From NCBI RefSeq assembly GCF_033807715.1, contig NC_084596.1, positions 28,780,879 through 28,844,878 of the forward strand: a stretch of DNA of 64,000 bases. Direction: 5' to 3'. Origin of the DNA: Cololabis saira. Taxonomy: Eukaryota; Chordata; Actinopteri; Beloniformes; Belonidae. The stretch's first letter is position 1, and every line of letters starts with the position of its first letter. The notes under the pieces are model-generated. The model had not been told where the DNA came from. It searched no databases and was given only the letters and a program-made list of their open reading frames with translations. A program made the translations under genes and the position numbers. Positions 1-37,900 of the stretch are shown one piece after another.

Positions 1-859
1 TTATTATCATAGCTGCTATCATTTGTAGTTGTGGTGGGAAGTTTAGTTTTAAGCATTCAGTTAACCTAAAGTTTCTGAAATTATATTGACACTAGTTTTT
101 ACAGGCTTCAACTTGATATAGATACATTACCTCTGTAGCTGCTTTTCATAACTGAAAAACAGAGAAGCCCTCCTTGTCATACGTTACGTTTGCATAATGG
201 CTTTAAGGTTTCTTAGGTGTGAAGCTCATTAATTCATATCAGTAATAATCTGAGGCCTCCTGACATAAGGCAAATCCTCTTTGCCCACCCAGTAGTGTAT
301 GTTTGTGTGTGGACCTTAATATTTTGCTTTTAGACATTAAATCAGTTCATTTTCCAGATTGCAACGTTTAGCGCTTTCACACATAAAACGTATCTAACAC
401 GTAAGCAACACAGCAGGAGTGGGGAAATGCGATGGCTGTTTAAATACTGAAAAATGTATGCTAGCCAACATTCAGACTCATCTTTCCTAAACAGGATGTT
501 TAAGAACCTCTAGCCATGTCTTCATTCTGAAGCTGGCTGGCTTTCACCTCTTTCTTCGTCGCTGATTGTATATCCTGACTACTTAAAGAGCCGCAGGACT
601 ATGAGAGTTTGGATCCGGAGCAGGGTAGCAGGTCCTGATTGATCTGAAATTGCACATGGTAAAATATGTCTACTCCTCTTGCCCACTGCTATTCCGCTCC
701 TGAATGGAGAGATTGAGATAGATCCCTTTACTCCAATGATAACCAGGACATGCACCATTCCCCCAGTGCAGATTCGCAGCTCTTCCCGCAGCAGAACGTC
801 CTGAATGTCTCTTACTGCTTCTTAAGTAATTATGATCACTGATGTCATCATTTCTTTGT

Positions 860-1700
860 TGATTTTTCAGTTTATTAATCATTATTGACCTACTTCTGTA
901 GATGCCTTTTGTGGAGTGTTTCAACTGCTTACTGTAAATGAGAATCCCTAATCTGCACGGAAATTTCTTCCTTGGCACAAGCAGCCATCACTTCCTTGGT
1001 TTTTCTTTTTTCGTTTTTTTTCTCTCCTCATTCCAGTTTACTTTCATCTCTTTATCTGAATGTGTTCTTGAATGAGTGCTCTGAATTTGTGTGCGATTGC
1101 ATCTTCATTCTCAGTTGAAGCTGGCTTTCTGCTTCTGACTCCTGTGTACCTGACTGCGTATTCAAACTGCTCACAAGTGTTGTGGGATTCGCTGACATTT
1201 GAAACTTCACATAATAAAACTTCCACACTTCCCTCTCATCACGCCTACTTCAGACACGGTGACCATTGACGTCATGACTCCTATTTCTTTATTTGATTTA
1301 AGTCTATTAATCACTTGCGATTTGCTTCCGTGGACACCTTTTGTGGAAACTTTTTAAGATTTTTTTTTCACAGTTGACCACATCTCATACATACAGTACC
1401 ATTAATCTGGTGGCAAGTTTTGTCCCCTGCATAAGCAGCCAGCACTTCCTCTATTTCCTGATCATTCCAGTTTCCTGATATTTCTTCCTTCAAACTTAGC
1501 ATGTTCTTAAGAGTACCAATACTGATGGATTTTGTTCTGATATATCCATGACATCTCACACAGCAACTGCGTCGTCATTCTCAACACAATAAACCATCTT
1601 CTTCGCTTCAGGCTCAACATGCCTTAAAAGATTTTTATCATAGCAGCAACTTTTTCGTTGTGAGCCATGCATGTTTTAACATTTTGGAGCTATATTGGTG
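860..1700 (-). repeat. Two decayed copies of a Myb/SANT-like repeat
   Basis: On the - strand both copies encode a similar short peptide: EVMAACAKEEISVQI near 1000 and EEVLAAYAGDKTCHQINGTV near 1450. A third copy at 11,290-11,520 encodes AACAKDRMSWHINGTALD. The shared nucleotide block CACTTGCGATTTGCTTC occurs at about 1313 and 11313. The peptide pattern resembles the Myb/SANT-like domain that accompanies Harbinger-type transposases. All copies have stops and frameshifts. The class is inferred, not proven. Confidence 0.4.
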
Positions 1701-2267
1701 CCTTCTCGTGTGAAAGGTTTAATATTATTTTCTGTCTTCAGTTCAAGTCTTCATTGCTCGAGCCAGATTCCGTCTCTTGGCTGACTCTTATCAAAAGATA
1801 AAAGGAGGGAAAGAACATGCAATAAAAGATTTGAGATTTTCTTTCTTTTAAAACATTTTATTGCCTGCATGCATTGTTTTTATGAAAAAATAAACAAAAA
1901 TGTGACTAGTATAAACATTTAATTGTAATTATAGATTTTCTGATACCTATTCTTTTCCTTACCGATACTGATTCTAATACCTAAGGTTTTGGTTTCGTCT
2001 GATACTGAGTACTCTTCTGATATTTGTGTAATTTTCTGTTTTTGTTTTTTTACCATACTACTTTCTTCTTCCTTTTCTTTCCTCAATTAATATCAGATCA
2101 AGAATACTTTGGGTTGTGTTTCTGAACTGGGAACCGACCATAGCTACAGGTGTTTAATTACTTGGTGAACATTGTCAATGACCAACAGGGGCTAGTCATT
2201 CAGGACAAGGAATTCCACACTTTTGCCCGTTACTCTCGTTTTTGTCTGGAAACCACTGCCTTGCATA

Positions 2268-2372
2268 AGAAGCATGTCACAGTTTTCCTAGTAGGATTTT
2301 CCTACATAAAATAATGTAATAAGAAGCACGTCACAGTTTTCCTAGTAGGAATTTCCTACTTAAACTAATGCA
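2268..2372. repeat. Tandem duplication, unit about 51 bp, two copies
   Basis: Two adjacent copies of a segment containing GTCACAGTTTTCCTAGTAGG and TTTCCTAC, each followed by a TAA(A/T)ATAATG-like spacer. Only a few differences separate the copies. Confidence 0.7.
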
Positions 2373-2650
2373 ATATATGGTATCAGATGGAGCACAGGCA
2401 CCGATACCAGTACCCTTATTTTTGCAAGTATCTGTAAGTATTAATTCTTGTAAATCCATCAAGGAATGGTTGCAAAAGAATTTAAACACATTTTTTTTTT
2501 GCAGTGATGCAAAACTCTCTTCCACATATTGGTTTTAATATAAAGTTAACTGTTGGCTTATTGTAAGAATCTTTGCTCAAAGCTCTTACCATGCAGCTGC
2601 AAAGCTTGACAGGACATGGTTTGCTTCTTACGTGTTTTCTGTGATGTTGA

Positions 2651-22427
<19,777 letters not shown>

Positions 22428-23970
22428 CCATCTGAACGGTTGGGATTTTTTTTCTGGACTCTAAACTTTCCCTCCATCCACATGCACAAAAATGGGAAGC
22501 CTGTACTACATTGGATATCTTATTAAAAAGACAAAACAAACATAACAAAAACCACAACAAACGTTGGACAATTACAACCTATATCAGACAGAAGGCATTG
22601 TGGACATAAAAGGCCAATTCCCTCTCTCCACATTCAAAAAGAAAGCCGTTATAACTAAGAAGAAAAACTACCTGCAGCTCTCATTTCTACCAGAAGATGG
22701 CACACTTATCTTGAATTAAAGATGGACAACAGAAGGATGAAAGGACTTGTCACGTGTAGGCACTTTGTGCTTTATATTATTGACAGATGTAAAGGAATCT
22801 AGAAGGTAAAGGGGGGTTTTGCCTGGACGCCTGCAAGTATGTCGTCGGTTTAAGGTACTGTGATTACAGGGATTGGAGATGTGCAGTCAAAGGTTTTGTC
22901 TCAGGGGTGGAGAATAATATCTTGTCATTTCTGTCCCCACTTGACAAATATTTGAGCTGAATGCAGCCGTTGTATCCAACTAAAAAATATGACTAATGCC
23001 TTCATCTATTGTCTCTGGCCTGTTTGCCTGTATTCTTATCACTCTGCAAGTCATTTATCAGGTTTTGGACGGCATATTGGGACATGAGTATTAGATGTTT
23101 TTGAGTATTGAGTGAGGAGCATGCAAGATCATCATTTAAATCTATGCATTATTTTTATTATAATTATTTTATTGCTCCAAGCCATAAGGAAAACTCCATT
23201 GTAGTGGCATATAGGAGTCATAAAACTTAATGTGTTTTTTTTTTTTGTTTTTGGTACATTGTTTCTGTATTTTTTTTTCCTTCTTTTTTGGGTAATGTGT
23301 TGCCTTACATTGATTCATAGATAAATGGCTCAAAAGGAAAACATTAAGTTAACAAATGTAAAACTGCACTGTTTGACTTGACTGTAAATTATTTGTAGAA
23401 GACTAAACAGGTGTAGCATTTGGCCCACCTAGTGCCTTAACGTTTGGATATTGATTTTACTGCCATATCTGTTTTGTTTTTTTTTTTGTTCCAACACAAG
23501 ACAAATCTTAACTCTTCCATCATTTATTTTAAGAAGTTGCCGCACATTTGTGGTTTTATCAGAACGTTTCTTCTCTGGTTTTGAATATAAGATATAAAAG
23601 AAATTATGTATTAGATGACCTCTTTGTGGACTCATTGCAAATGTGTTTCATATTGTACAACAAATTTCAAAAGGGTTTAACTAAAATAAGTCTACCTGTG
23701 TGAATGATTGTCAAGTAAAATTTGTTATTTTTTTCCTCCAACATGTTAATGTCCAGTTAATGCAAAGCCCCCTACAGTGTAAATAACGAGAGACACCTAA
23801 AGATTAAGGAATACCTCCACAGTCTTTTATTTGTATTTTTTTTTTCAGTAAAAAGAAAAAAAGCACTGGAAATATGATCTGCTCTTGTCTTGGATAATTT
23901 GCATGGTTAAATTGCATTGGAATCCGCACTGATGGATATGTCAATAAACATATCTTTATCATGCTTTGTA
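22428..23970 (+). other. rock1: ROCK1 3' untranslated region with poly(A) signal
   Basis: About 1.5 kb of AT-rich, non-coding sequence follows the ROCK1 stop codon. A canonical AATAAA lies at 23943-23948, so cleavage is expected near 23,960-23,975, just before a hAT transposon that starts at 24,040. The end is inferred from the signal only; there is no transcript evidence. Confidence 0.6.
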
Positions 23971-24039
23971 TAGTAGTTTTCACTACTGCTATGTTTTTAT
24001 TAGCAGAATTTATGCTGCCCTTTGCAGCACATCCCAAGG

Positions 24040-24719
24040 CGTACCTGTCAAGTTTTGGATTTAAAAATAAGGGGAATTTTCCACCACCCGCTGTCCAACC
24101 AGCCCAACCGAGGTCCAGTATTACATTTTAAGGCAGATTTACAAGAAATCTAAAATATCTATCTGTCAATCACTTACAAACTACAAACTCTTTATGTACC
24201 TTTTGTTGACACTGAAATGCTGTGGACATTCCTATGTATGCAATTCCTATAATAGAGCCTAAATGAAAACAAAGGGGAATTAAAGCACATTTATTTTAAA
24301 TATTTTCAGATTATATACAAATTGATTTTCTTCAAGTGAAACATTTACATTTTCTTTTAATTTGTCATTTTCACTGATGTGGGACTCTGGCTCCCATTTT
24401 TAGATATATTTACATGAAGTCTTCGCTTTTTTAGCAGAAATGTATTCTCTTGTTACATCCATCCATCTCTGATCTGTTGCTCCGAGTTTGTTCCCGTTGT
24501 CGCCACTAACCTCGCGAGAACTGCCCCCCAGGCCGCAGCAATGGACAGTTCTCGCGAGGTTAGTGACAATTCAGTTTGTAGACGCACAATAATCCTTTTT
24601 TTAAAATTATTATATTATAAAAATGGGAAATTTAAGGGAATACTAATACGGGAGGACGGCGGGAAAGAGGGGTAAAATACGGTAGTTTCCCGGCCAAAAC
24701 GGGAGACTTGACAGGCATG
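24040..24719. mobile_element. Non-autonomous hAT element between ROCK1 and USP14
   Basis: Terminal inverted repeats CGTACCTGTCAAGT (left) and, read inward from the right, CATGCCTGTCAAGT, extending imperfectly further in. A perfect 8-bp target duplication TCCCAAGG occupies 24032-24039 and 24720-24727, diagnostic of hAT-type insertion. No transposase frame. The interior holds a hairpin with arms CACTAACCTCGCGAGAACTG and its complement (about 24,505-24,567). Confidence 0.85.
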
Positions 24720-24949
24720 TCCCAAGGGACCCAGGTGTTGCAATGTGTACTGACTTTGTGGCCTTCTGGCTTATAAAAAAGAACTGCAATTCCCACTTTT
24801 TGCTTGGAAATTGTGAATGTGTGGTTGTGAGGTTGAATATGTACGGAAGAGTATTAGGGCCAGGCGGGAGAAAAATAAAAATAATTTTAGAGGAAGAAGA
24901 TTTTTTTTCATTATGCACTTTGACAAAAAAGTCGAAATGTCGAGATTAA

Positions 24950-25690
24950 AGGTATAGTCTGTAATGTTGGAGAGCTAGCAAGATTTGAAAGTGGCACCTC
25001 TAAGCCCCGCCCCCTCCTCCCCCTCCCGTCAGCGCTCCGTCCAAAGCCACGCCCCCACTTGCAAGAGTCGAGTTTTCCAGGACATTTTGGACAGCACATT
25101 TTCAACAAAACTACCCCATGTCTCATTCACCTGTAAGCGAGGCCGGTTTTAGGGGGGGGGGTGCTGTGCCCACCCAAACGTGTGTCCTGCCCACCCAGTC
25201 AAAGTTATGGGGATCCTTTATTTTTTTTATAATTTTATTTTTTTATAAATATAAAAAAATATCACAGAATATCTGGCCGTTTCTGATTGGGTGGGCACTG
25301 CGCATCAGTTTGCGCATCAGTTTTAGACAACAATGAACGCATACCGCAAAAGTTGTCTCGGCGGAGGGACCCGACGTCCCAGCAAAATGAGCACAACAGA
25401 GAAGTTCAGAACAGCGGCACAGAGCACACACTGAAGGCTGATTTATGGTTCTGCGTTACACCAATGCAGAATGGTGCTACGCCGTACCCTACGGCGTAGC
25501 CGTGGCTCCAGAGCCTGCAGGGCACCGCAGGCTCTGTTCACAAAATTTTGTGAATAGTTGAAATGTTGAGAAAAAAGTCGAAATGCCGAGAAAAAAGTCA
25601 AAATTTCGTGAATAAAGTTGAAATGTTGAGAAAAAAGGCGAAATTTCGACTTTATTCACAAAATTTCTTTGACCTTTTGAAATCAACTTT
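24950..25690. repeat. Unclassified repeat cluster
   Basis: A mosaic of teleost-type repeat fragments: a GC-rich block with AGCCCCGCCCCCTCCTCC (24,990-25,060); a block with a CCCACCCA motif and its inverse TGGGTGGGC (25,165-25,295); a half copy of a palindromic repeat with GGCTGATTTATGGTTCTGCG and CTACGGCGTAG (25,437-25,500) whose two-armed relative lies at 59,205-59,312; and a degenerate tandem array of a GAAATGTTGAGAAAAAAGTC unit (about 25,545-25,675). No gene is apparent. Confidence 0.5.
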
Positions 25691-25699
25691 AAAGGGAAC

Positions 25700-26860
25700 T
25701 AAGGATGGACAGGATTTGGAGAATTTTGCCTTATGAATGTGAAACTTAGCAACAAGAATCATTAAGTTGACCAGTTGTTGAATTTTGTAATTTTGGTTTT
25801 CGTAATATAGTAAGATATCTTAAGCTTCTAATTTAATTACATTATTAGTTTGTATGTCAAAAAATGCTTCAAATTTTTTCCAGAAACTTAAAGTATGTTC
25901 ACATTCATAAAACAAATGTATGATGGTCTCTTCGTCATGTTTACAAAATACACATCTGCTATCAATGTCTACAAATTTGGATATAAGTTGGTTGGTGGGG
26001 TAAATATGATGTAAAATTTTATATTGGACTTTTTAATTTGTTTGAGATTGCAAATTTATAGGGAAGGAGCCACGCTGTTTTCCATTGAATGTCTGAAAAA
26101 TGGGAATTCCAAACATATTTCCCTCTTGGGATTATTTTCCTTTTACTGTAGAAGTAGTTTCTTATGTGTTTATTAGTGCACTTATTGTTTCTAATATCTA
26201 TACCGTCAACAAGAAGGGAGAGATCCTTCTCTTGTACTTCTGGCGTCTCAAAGTGACACTTCATCAATAGAAGAATTCCATTAGGAATAGTGTTTAAGAG
26301 ATAAGATAAGATAAGATAATCCTTTAGTCCCACAGCGGGGAAATTTGCAGTGTACAGCAGCAAGGGGATAGTGCAAAACAAGAGGCATCAATAGAAATAA
26401 TAATAATAGAGTAATAATATCAGAGTATGGCACACTATAAACAGTACTGGTATAGGCCTATACAATAATAATAATAAGAAAAATAAATAATAAGAAATAC
26501 TGGTATATAAAAAATAACAGATGGATATTTACTATTATATATTATTTTTGTTACCGATTGATATTCTTTATTTGTGATTGGAAAGGTTTTAGATTTAAGG
26601 AATTCCTCGTAATTTAGAATTTTACCTTCATCATTTTGTAGGTCTGCGAGGAAAATTATATTCCTGTCAATCCAGTTTTGTAAATATAATGATTTATTTT
26701 TCCTTGTTATGTATTCATTGTTCCAAATTATGCTTTTGTGAGGGGAGAAGTTATGGAAAAAGCTTAATTTTGCTGCCGTGAGAGACTGTTGATGAAATTT
26801 TAATAATTTTTGCGGTAATGAAACTGACGGCGGTTGAATTGGTTTGTTATTGGATATTCG
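25700..26860 (-). pseudogene. Decayed L1-type LINE, ORF2 C-terminal fragment
   Basis: On the - strand two blocks (26,850 to 26,521 and 26,300 to 25,870) form one colinear peptide typical of the region downstream of L1-type reverse transcriptase: KSIIWNNEYITRKNKSLYL, NWIDRNIIFLADLQ, LNYEEFLKSKTFPITNKEYQ, then IPNGILLLMK. It ends in the zinc-binding pattern C-x2-C-x8-H-x4-C (CVFCKHDEETIIHLFYEC). A frameshift lies near 26,025 and the element is 5'-truncated. A SINE-like insert splits it. Non-functional. Confidence 0.75.
26301..26520 (-). mobile_element. SINE-like retroposon inserted in the L1 fragment
   Basis: The block interrupts the L1 reading frame between matching parts. It carries AGATAAGATAAGATAAGATA at one end, which reads as a (TTATC)n tail on the - strand, then TCCCACAGCGGGGAAATTTG. 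This resembles a teleost SINE family. Exact borders and target duplication are not certain. Confidence 0.5.
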
Positions 26861-27412
26861 ATATTATGAATTCAACACCCATAAAACTTGTGATACTACC
26901 ACTGATTTTGGTCAAACCACTTTTGAATTTCTGATTCTGATTCTGATGTGTTCATGGTCATCTAGACTATATATCACAAAAGTAATTATTAAAAAAATCA
27001 TATATATGGGCTGATTTAATGTGGTTTAATGAATTCAACACCCATAAAACTTGTGATACATACCACTGATTTTGGTCATATTGCTTGTGATGTGTTCATG
27101 TCTAGACTAGATGAGATGACTAGATGCACCAGAGAGTAATTATTATAAAATCATATTATGGGCTGATTTAATGAGGTTTAATGAAAACAATCGGTGTTAT
27201 GTATCACAAGTTTTATGGGTGTTGAATTCATTAAACCTCATTAAATCAGCCTATAATATGATTTTTTTTAATAATTACTGTTTTGTGATATATAGTCTAG
27301 ATGACCATGAACACATCACAAGCAATATGACCAAAATCAGTGGTATGTATCACAAGTTTTATGGGTGTTGAATTCATAATATCCAATATCCAATATCAAA
27401 CCAATTCAACCG
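26829..27412. mobile_element. Foldback (palindromic) element upstream of USP14
   Basis: A segment containing GAATTCAACACCCATAAAAC, TGTGATAC, CCACTGATTTTGGTCA, TGATGTGTTCATG and GGGCTGATTTAATG occurs three times: direct at about 26,868-27,029, direct and diverged at 27,030-27,182, and inverted at about 27,205-27,378. The outer arms extend to GGCGGTTGAATTGGTTTG (left) and its complement (right, ending 27,412). The left and right arms can pair over roughly 180 bp. No coding capacity. It ends at the start of the USP14 promoter region. Confidence 0.75.
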
Positions 27413-27652
27413 CGGTCTGAAACTGTCCATTCAAAGCGGAGGACAGTTGGAGCTTTGACGTAGCAGGACGACGAGCCGATCCGGAGCACATCGATCCGGA
27501 GCTGGTCGATCCGGAGCGCATCGCTCGCCGTGGGTCGGCGTGTTGTTGCAGCGTCATGCTGTTTGAATGAAGCTCGGCTCGAGCAGCAGCAGCAGCACTT
27601 CTGGGACTGACACGGCACTAACCCCCCAGCCGAACCACTGAGACCCTCCAAC
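27413..27652 (+). promoter_or_regulatory. usp14: USP14 upstream region and 5' UTR
   Basis: A GC-richer, CpG-containing stretch between the foldback element and the USP14 start codon, with repeated CGATCCGGAGC motifs (27,476-27,520) and a CAG-rich run (27,581-27,597). No TATA box is obvious, as expected for a housekeeping promoter. The transcription start is not determinable from sequence alone. Confidence 0.5.
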
Positions 27653-33965
<6,313 letters not shown>

Positions 33966-34060
33966 CTGTTGGAAGATCTTAGACAACACCCACACCTACA
34001 GATTGCCATTTCCAAGCACTGTCTGCATAGATGTGCAATAAAACTTGTGTCTTTAATGAT
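33966..34060 (+). terminator. usp14: USP14 3' UTR with proximal poly(A) signal
   Basis: AATAAA at 34037-34042, about 72 bp after the stop codon, predicts a very short 3' UTR. A second AATAAA near 34,589 could serve a longer form. Confidence 0.65.
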
Positions 34061-34847
34061 TTGATGACCTTAATTTTTTTTTTTTTTTTGTAACCAACAC
34101 AGATGCTTGTAAAACAATTTGTGTTAAAATATTCAACCATAGTTGGCTTTGAAAATGGAGATGAGAGAGGCAATCTCTGGACTGGTTCCTTAAGGTTTTT
34201 ACGTCAAGCTTTGCAGTTTCATTAAATGTTTTATACACATTGTATATTTTTAAAGCCTTTGATAAGGTGACCATATGAGAGCAAAGTATTTCTCTTTAAG
34301 TCGTGTAATCAATTGTACAAAAATGCCAAGTCACGTTATTGTTCGACAAACTGGCTTGTGTCATTGAAGATGTATTACAAAAACACTGTAAAGACCTGTT
34401 CACCTGTTGACCCTCTGGGAAAATCGGGTTCAATCTCAGGTCTTTTTAAGTGCTTGGCTCTCATCATCTCCTGTGATTGTTCTCAAAGTGTATTGACAGA
34501 TGAGGTTCTGCCTGCCAAACCGTCATTAATGCTCTTTTTGGGGAAAAGGTTCAGAACAGGTTGCCCTTGTGGTGAACCGTGTGCTGTTAAATAAAGACTT
34601 GAGATTAAACCGTGACAGTTTGCTCAGTAGGCTTTGAACATTGCTCTTTGTGATGCCGACTTCAGACTTATATTTCACTTTCTCTGTGCAGACTTCCTGA
34701 TCTTCCTGCCACAATGTCTAAAACAAACAAGCTGTAATAAGTTATTGACAAGCTTTTCATAGGTGGTGAAAATAAACTGCTATACCAAAATGAGAATCTT
34801 TTATGTGAAAGAAGCAGAGTTTTTATAAGGAAAAACATTTATTGAAT
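34061..34847. other. Convergent intergenic gap between USP14 and THOC1
   Basis: About 0.8 kb separates the USP14 proximal poly(A) signal from the THOC1 poly(A) signal. Apart from the alternative AATAAA near 34,589 (+ strand), nothing recognisable was found. Confidence 0.6.
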
Positions 34848-34972
34848 TCTCTACTGTGGAAAAAAACTGCACCTAGACTGCATACAAAAATGTCAGTTGC
34901 CAATATTTTGGTATGAAAATGCGTGCTGCAACAAAGTAACTGAAAGAACGGATTAACCAAGACATTTTCTGT
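34848..34972 (-). terminator. thoc1: THOC1 3' UTR with poly(A) signal
   Basis: On the - strand AATAAA lies at 34853-34848, about 120 bp after the stop codon, giving a short predicted 3' UTR. Confidence 0.65.
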
Positions 34973-37900
34973 TTAAGCCTCACTGAGGCCGTCTGCAATC
35001 TGGGCGAAGCCTGCTGCGTTGAGAGCTGTGACCAGGGTCTCCACCGTAGCTTGTGCTCCCTCTCTGTCCTGCCAGGCCACAAGCATCAGTTTAGCCTGCA
35101 TGTCAACTTCTTCGCTGTCTGTTTCGATTTCTCGCAACTCTGCTGCCTTCATGTCCAGATGAGAGGCCAGCATCTTCCACTGAGCACCCAGTTTGGCTGC
35201 AACCTCATCCATCTGCTGGTTTGACACGAGTTTGCTCTGAATACTCGGACCTGGAAGGAAATGCATAATAAAAAAAAAAAGGATGTATGAGTAGACATGC
35301 CAAGAGGTAAAACAACCTTTTGCATAAAATGTGTTATATTTATGAGGGGTTTTAACTCAAATAGTTTAGTTTAGTCATGACATCACTTAAAAAAAAAAGA
35401 ATAAAAATGACAAGAAAACTAATACACTGTTCAAAGAAAACATTACAAAAAATTTCCAATATACAAATACCATCTAGACCGAAAAAGGTGTAGGCTGAAG
35501 CAAAGCTTATTTGCCTACCCTCAAAAAGATTAATTAAAGTAATGAAAGCAAGAAGTAAGAGAAAAGACTGACAGTAAAACAAATTGCCTCCATGGGGATA
35601 ACAAAAATTCCTCAAGAAATAAAAAAAATTAAAAATAAAGGTGCAGTCTACATGTTTCCTTCATCCTTAAAAAATCAAATCACTAATTAAATAAATACCC
35701 AACTCAACATAGCAGCATCACCACTCATTAATTTGATATAAAGAAATCATTCTTCTTTTCAATGTTTTTTTAAATAAGGTTAAGGTTCTACATAATTTCA
35801 AATCCCTATCTAATTTATTCCATACATCCACCGCTGCCACTGTAGTGTGGTGCATAGACAGGCTTAAAAATATAATTTATACTGTAGATTTCAGGATGCA
35901 AACACGATCAACTGTCATTAATATTCTGTACATCTGTGATTTAGTCAACAGTGATTAACACTTACTGTCATTGCTGTCTTTAAGAAGATTGTCTCCATTA
36001 TCATCGTCATCCTCTTCTCCGGTCTTGATTTCTTCAGAAGGAATATCCTTCTGCATTTTCAGAGTAATGAGTAAAAAAAAAAAATACCAGCATTGACCAA
36101 CAGTTCACTCCTTTTTAAATGTTGAAAAGTCATTTCTAATAAGTAAACAAATCCCTTACCGGCAGTTCTTTGGCCAACTTGCTAACCATGCTGTCCAAGT
36201 AGTCTGCCAAGCTCTTGAACTTCTGGTTAGTTGGCTGAAAGAAGTGTGGACTTCTCCTGGACAGCAGCCTCAGAGCCCGCCAGCCATAATTTGCGTTACG
36301 CACAACCCTGCAAGATTTATAGGTTGACATGGAGTAATAAATACAGTAGAAGAGACAGAGAATTGACCACTTAACATAACAGAATTTGAAATGTTTTTTT
36401 TTTTATTGTAAACCGACTCAGAAGTTCTGGCAGAGACATGTCACAGCGCTGACTTACTTGTACTCGTCCTCCACCATATTGGCAGGGTCAGCCTGTTCAA
36501 TAGCTTCTGCAAAGAACTCATCCAGCGACGGCATAAACTCTCTGTGGAAAAACAGAAACATCAAATGTGGGCAAAACAAACCTGGTACGTGTGAATGCCG
36601 TATTCTGCTACCTGGTTTTGTAAACCACTGACCTGCTGTCTGATCTGCAGGCATCCATGTTGTTCTGGTTCAGGTTCCACAATCGAGTCAATTCATCACT
36701 GTTGAAACACACAAGGGTGCAACTTATGAGAGCTCCAAATAATTCTAGTTTGTGTCTCCATAAACAGACTAAGATCTGCATCCAGGTGCAGTTTTATTTC
36801 CTTGTTCAATGATGTTTTAGCAAAATGGAAACAATACAATACAATTTTAAAAATCATAGGATTTAAGTTTAAAAAGGATGATAAATTAATTAGTAAAACA
36901 TTTGCACTAATGAACATTCATAACCCACGCCTGGTTAGATAACATACTTTCCCATGAAAATCTTGCGGTCTGGCCCTTTTCCAAGGAAGTCCTCTGGAGC
37001 CTGTCTTTTCCTGGTCGGTCTTTTGGGTTTGTCATCTACCGTTCTGTTTACGGGGAAACAATTGGAGCCACTTGTCATTTTGACATACTACCCTAAGTTT
37101 CCACACCACACCTTTCTGCCGGCCCCCCCCTAATCAGTGTACATAAATTAACCAAAGCAATTATCTGCCATGGCTACTTTAAAGTTTTTTCCACTCTGTA
37201 CCTTTCTTTGACAAAGCTCGGACATCCCTCGTTTTTCCAGGTATTCCAGTTCTCTTCTGTGTTGAGGATATGCTGTCAAAACATTTCTGGTGAGATGAGA
37301 GTACAGAGAACTCCAACAAAAACACGGCAGAATGTGAATGTGCATAGACAGGCTTAATAAATATTAAATGTGTTCCTAGAACATGGTTCACCTCAACCAT
37401 TGTGCCAAACTTGTCTCCATCAGGAGGGATTTCTCTCAGCAGCTGCAAGAACAAGAGCATATTTTAAAAACAGGTTTGCTCTACTTTATGGCAATAAAAA
37501 GTCAAGCTTTCTAAATGGCAAAAACACCACCAAAAAAACTTGACTAGATTTTCTAAATCTTTCTCAACATTTACAATGGCTGGAAGCTGCAGCCACCAGT
37601 GTAAATAATATATGACGTACAGCACAGTGCAGAAATCAAAGCCGCATTTCAGTTTGGGCTGGATACTTCAACCTCAGCACTTCCTTTCCTTTTCTCATTA
37701 TTCTTGGAATTCTTCCTGGTTGGATGGGGAGCATCAGCTCATAGTTATTTTCAGGTCTTCTGCAGAGATGCTCTGCTTGGCTTCAGATCAAGACTCTTGA
37801 TTGGTCACATCGTGATATACTTATGTTTTATTGGCTGTACGCTCTGTTGAAATGTAAATGTGATTGTTCTAGGTTTGTCTTCATGCACCTTTCGTTAAAG

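Noticed and set aside
665..978. ROCK1 exon 1 beginning MST at base 666
   Set aside because: The frame reads MSTPLAHC and then diverges from the conserved ROCK1 N-terminus, with no donor in the right place.
26868..27378. Spaced repeats as a CRISPR-like array
   Set aside because: Only three long units, one inverted, in a vertebrate intergenic region; a foldback transposon explains them.
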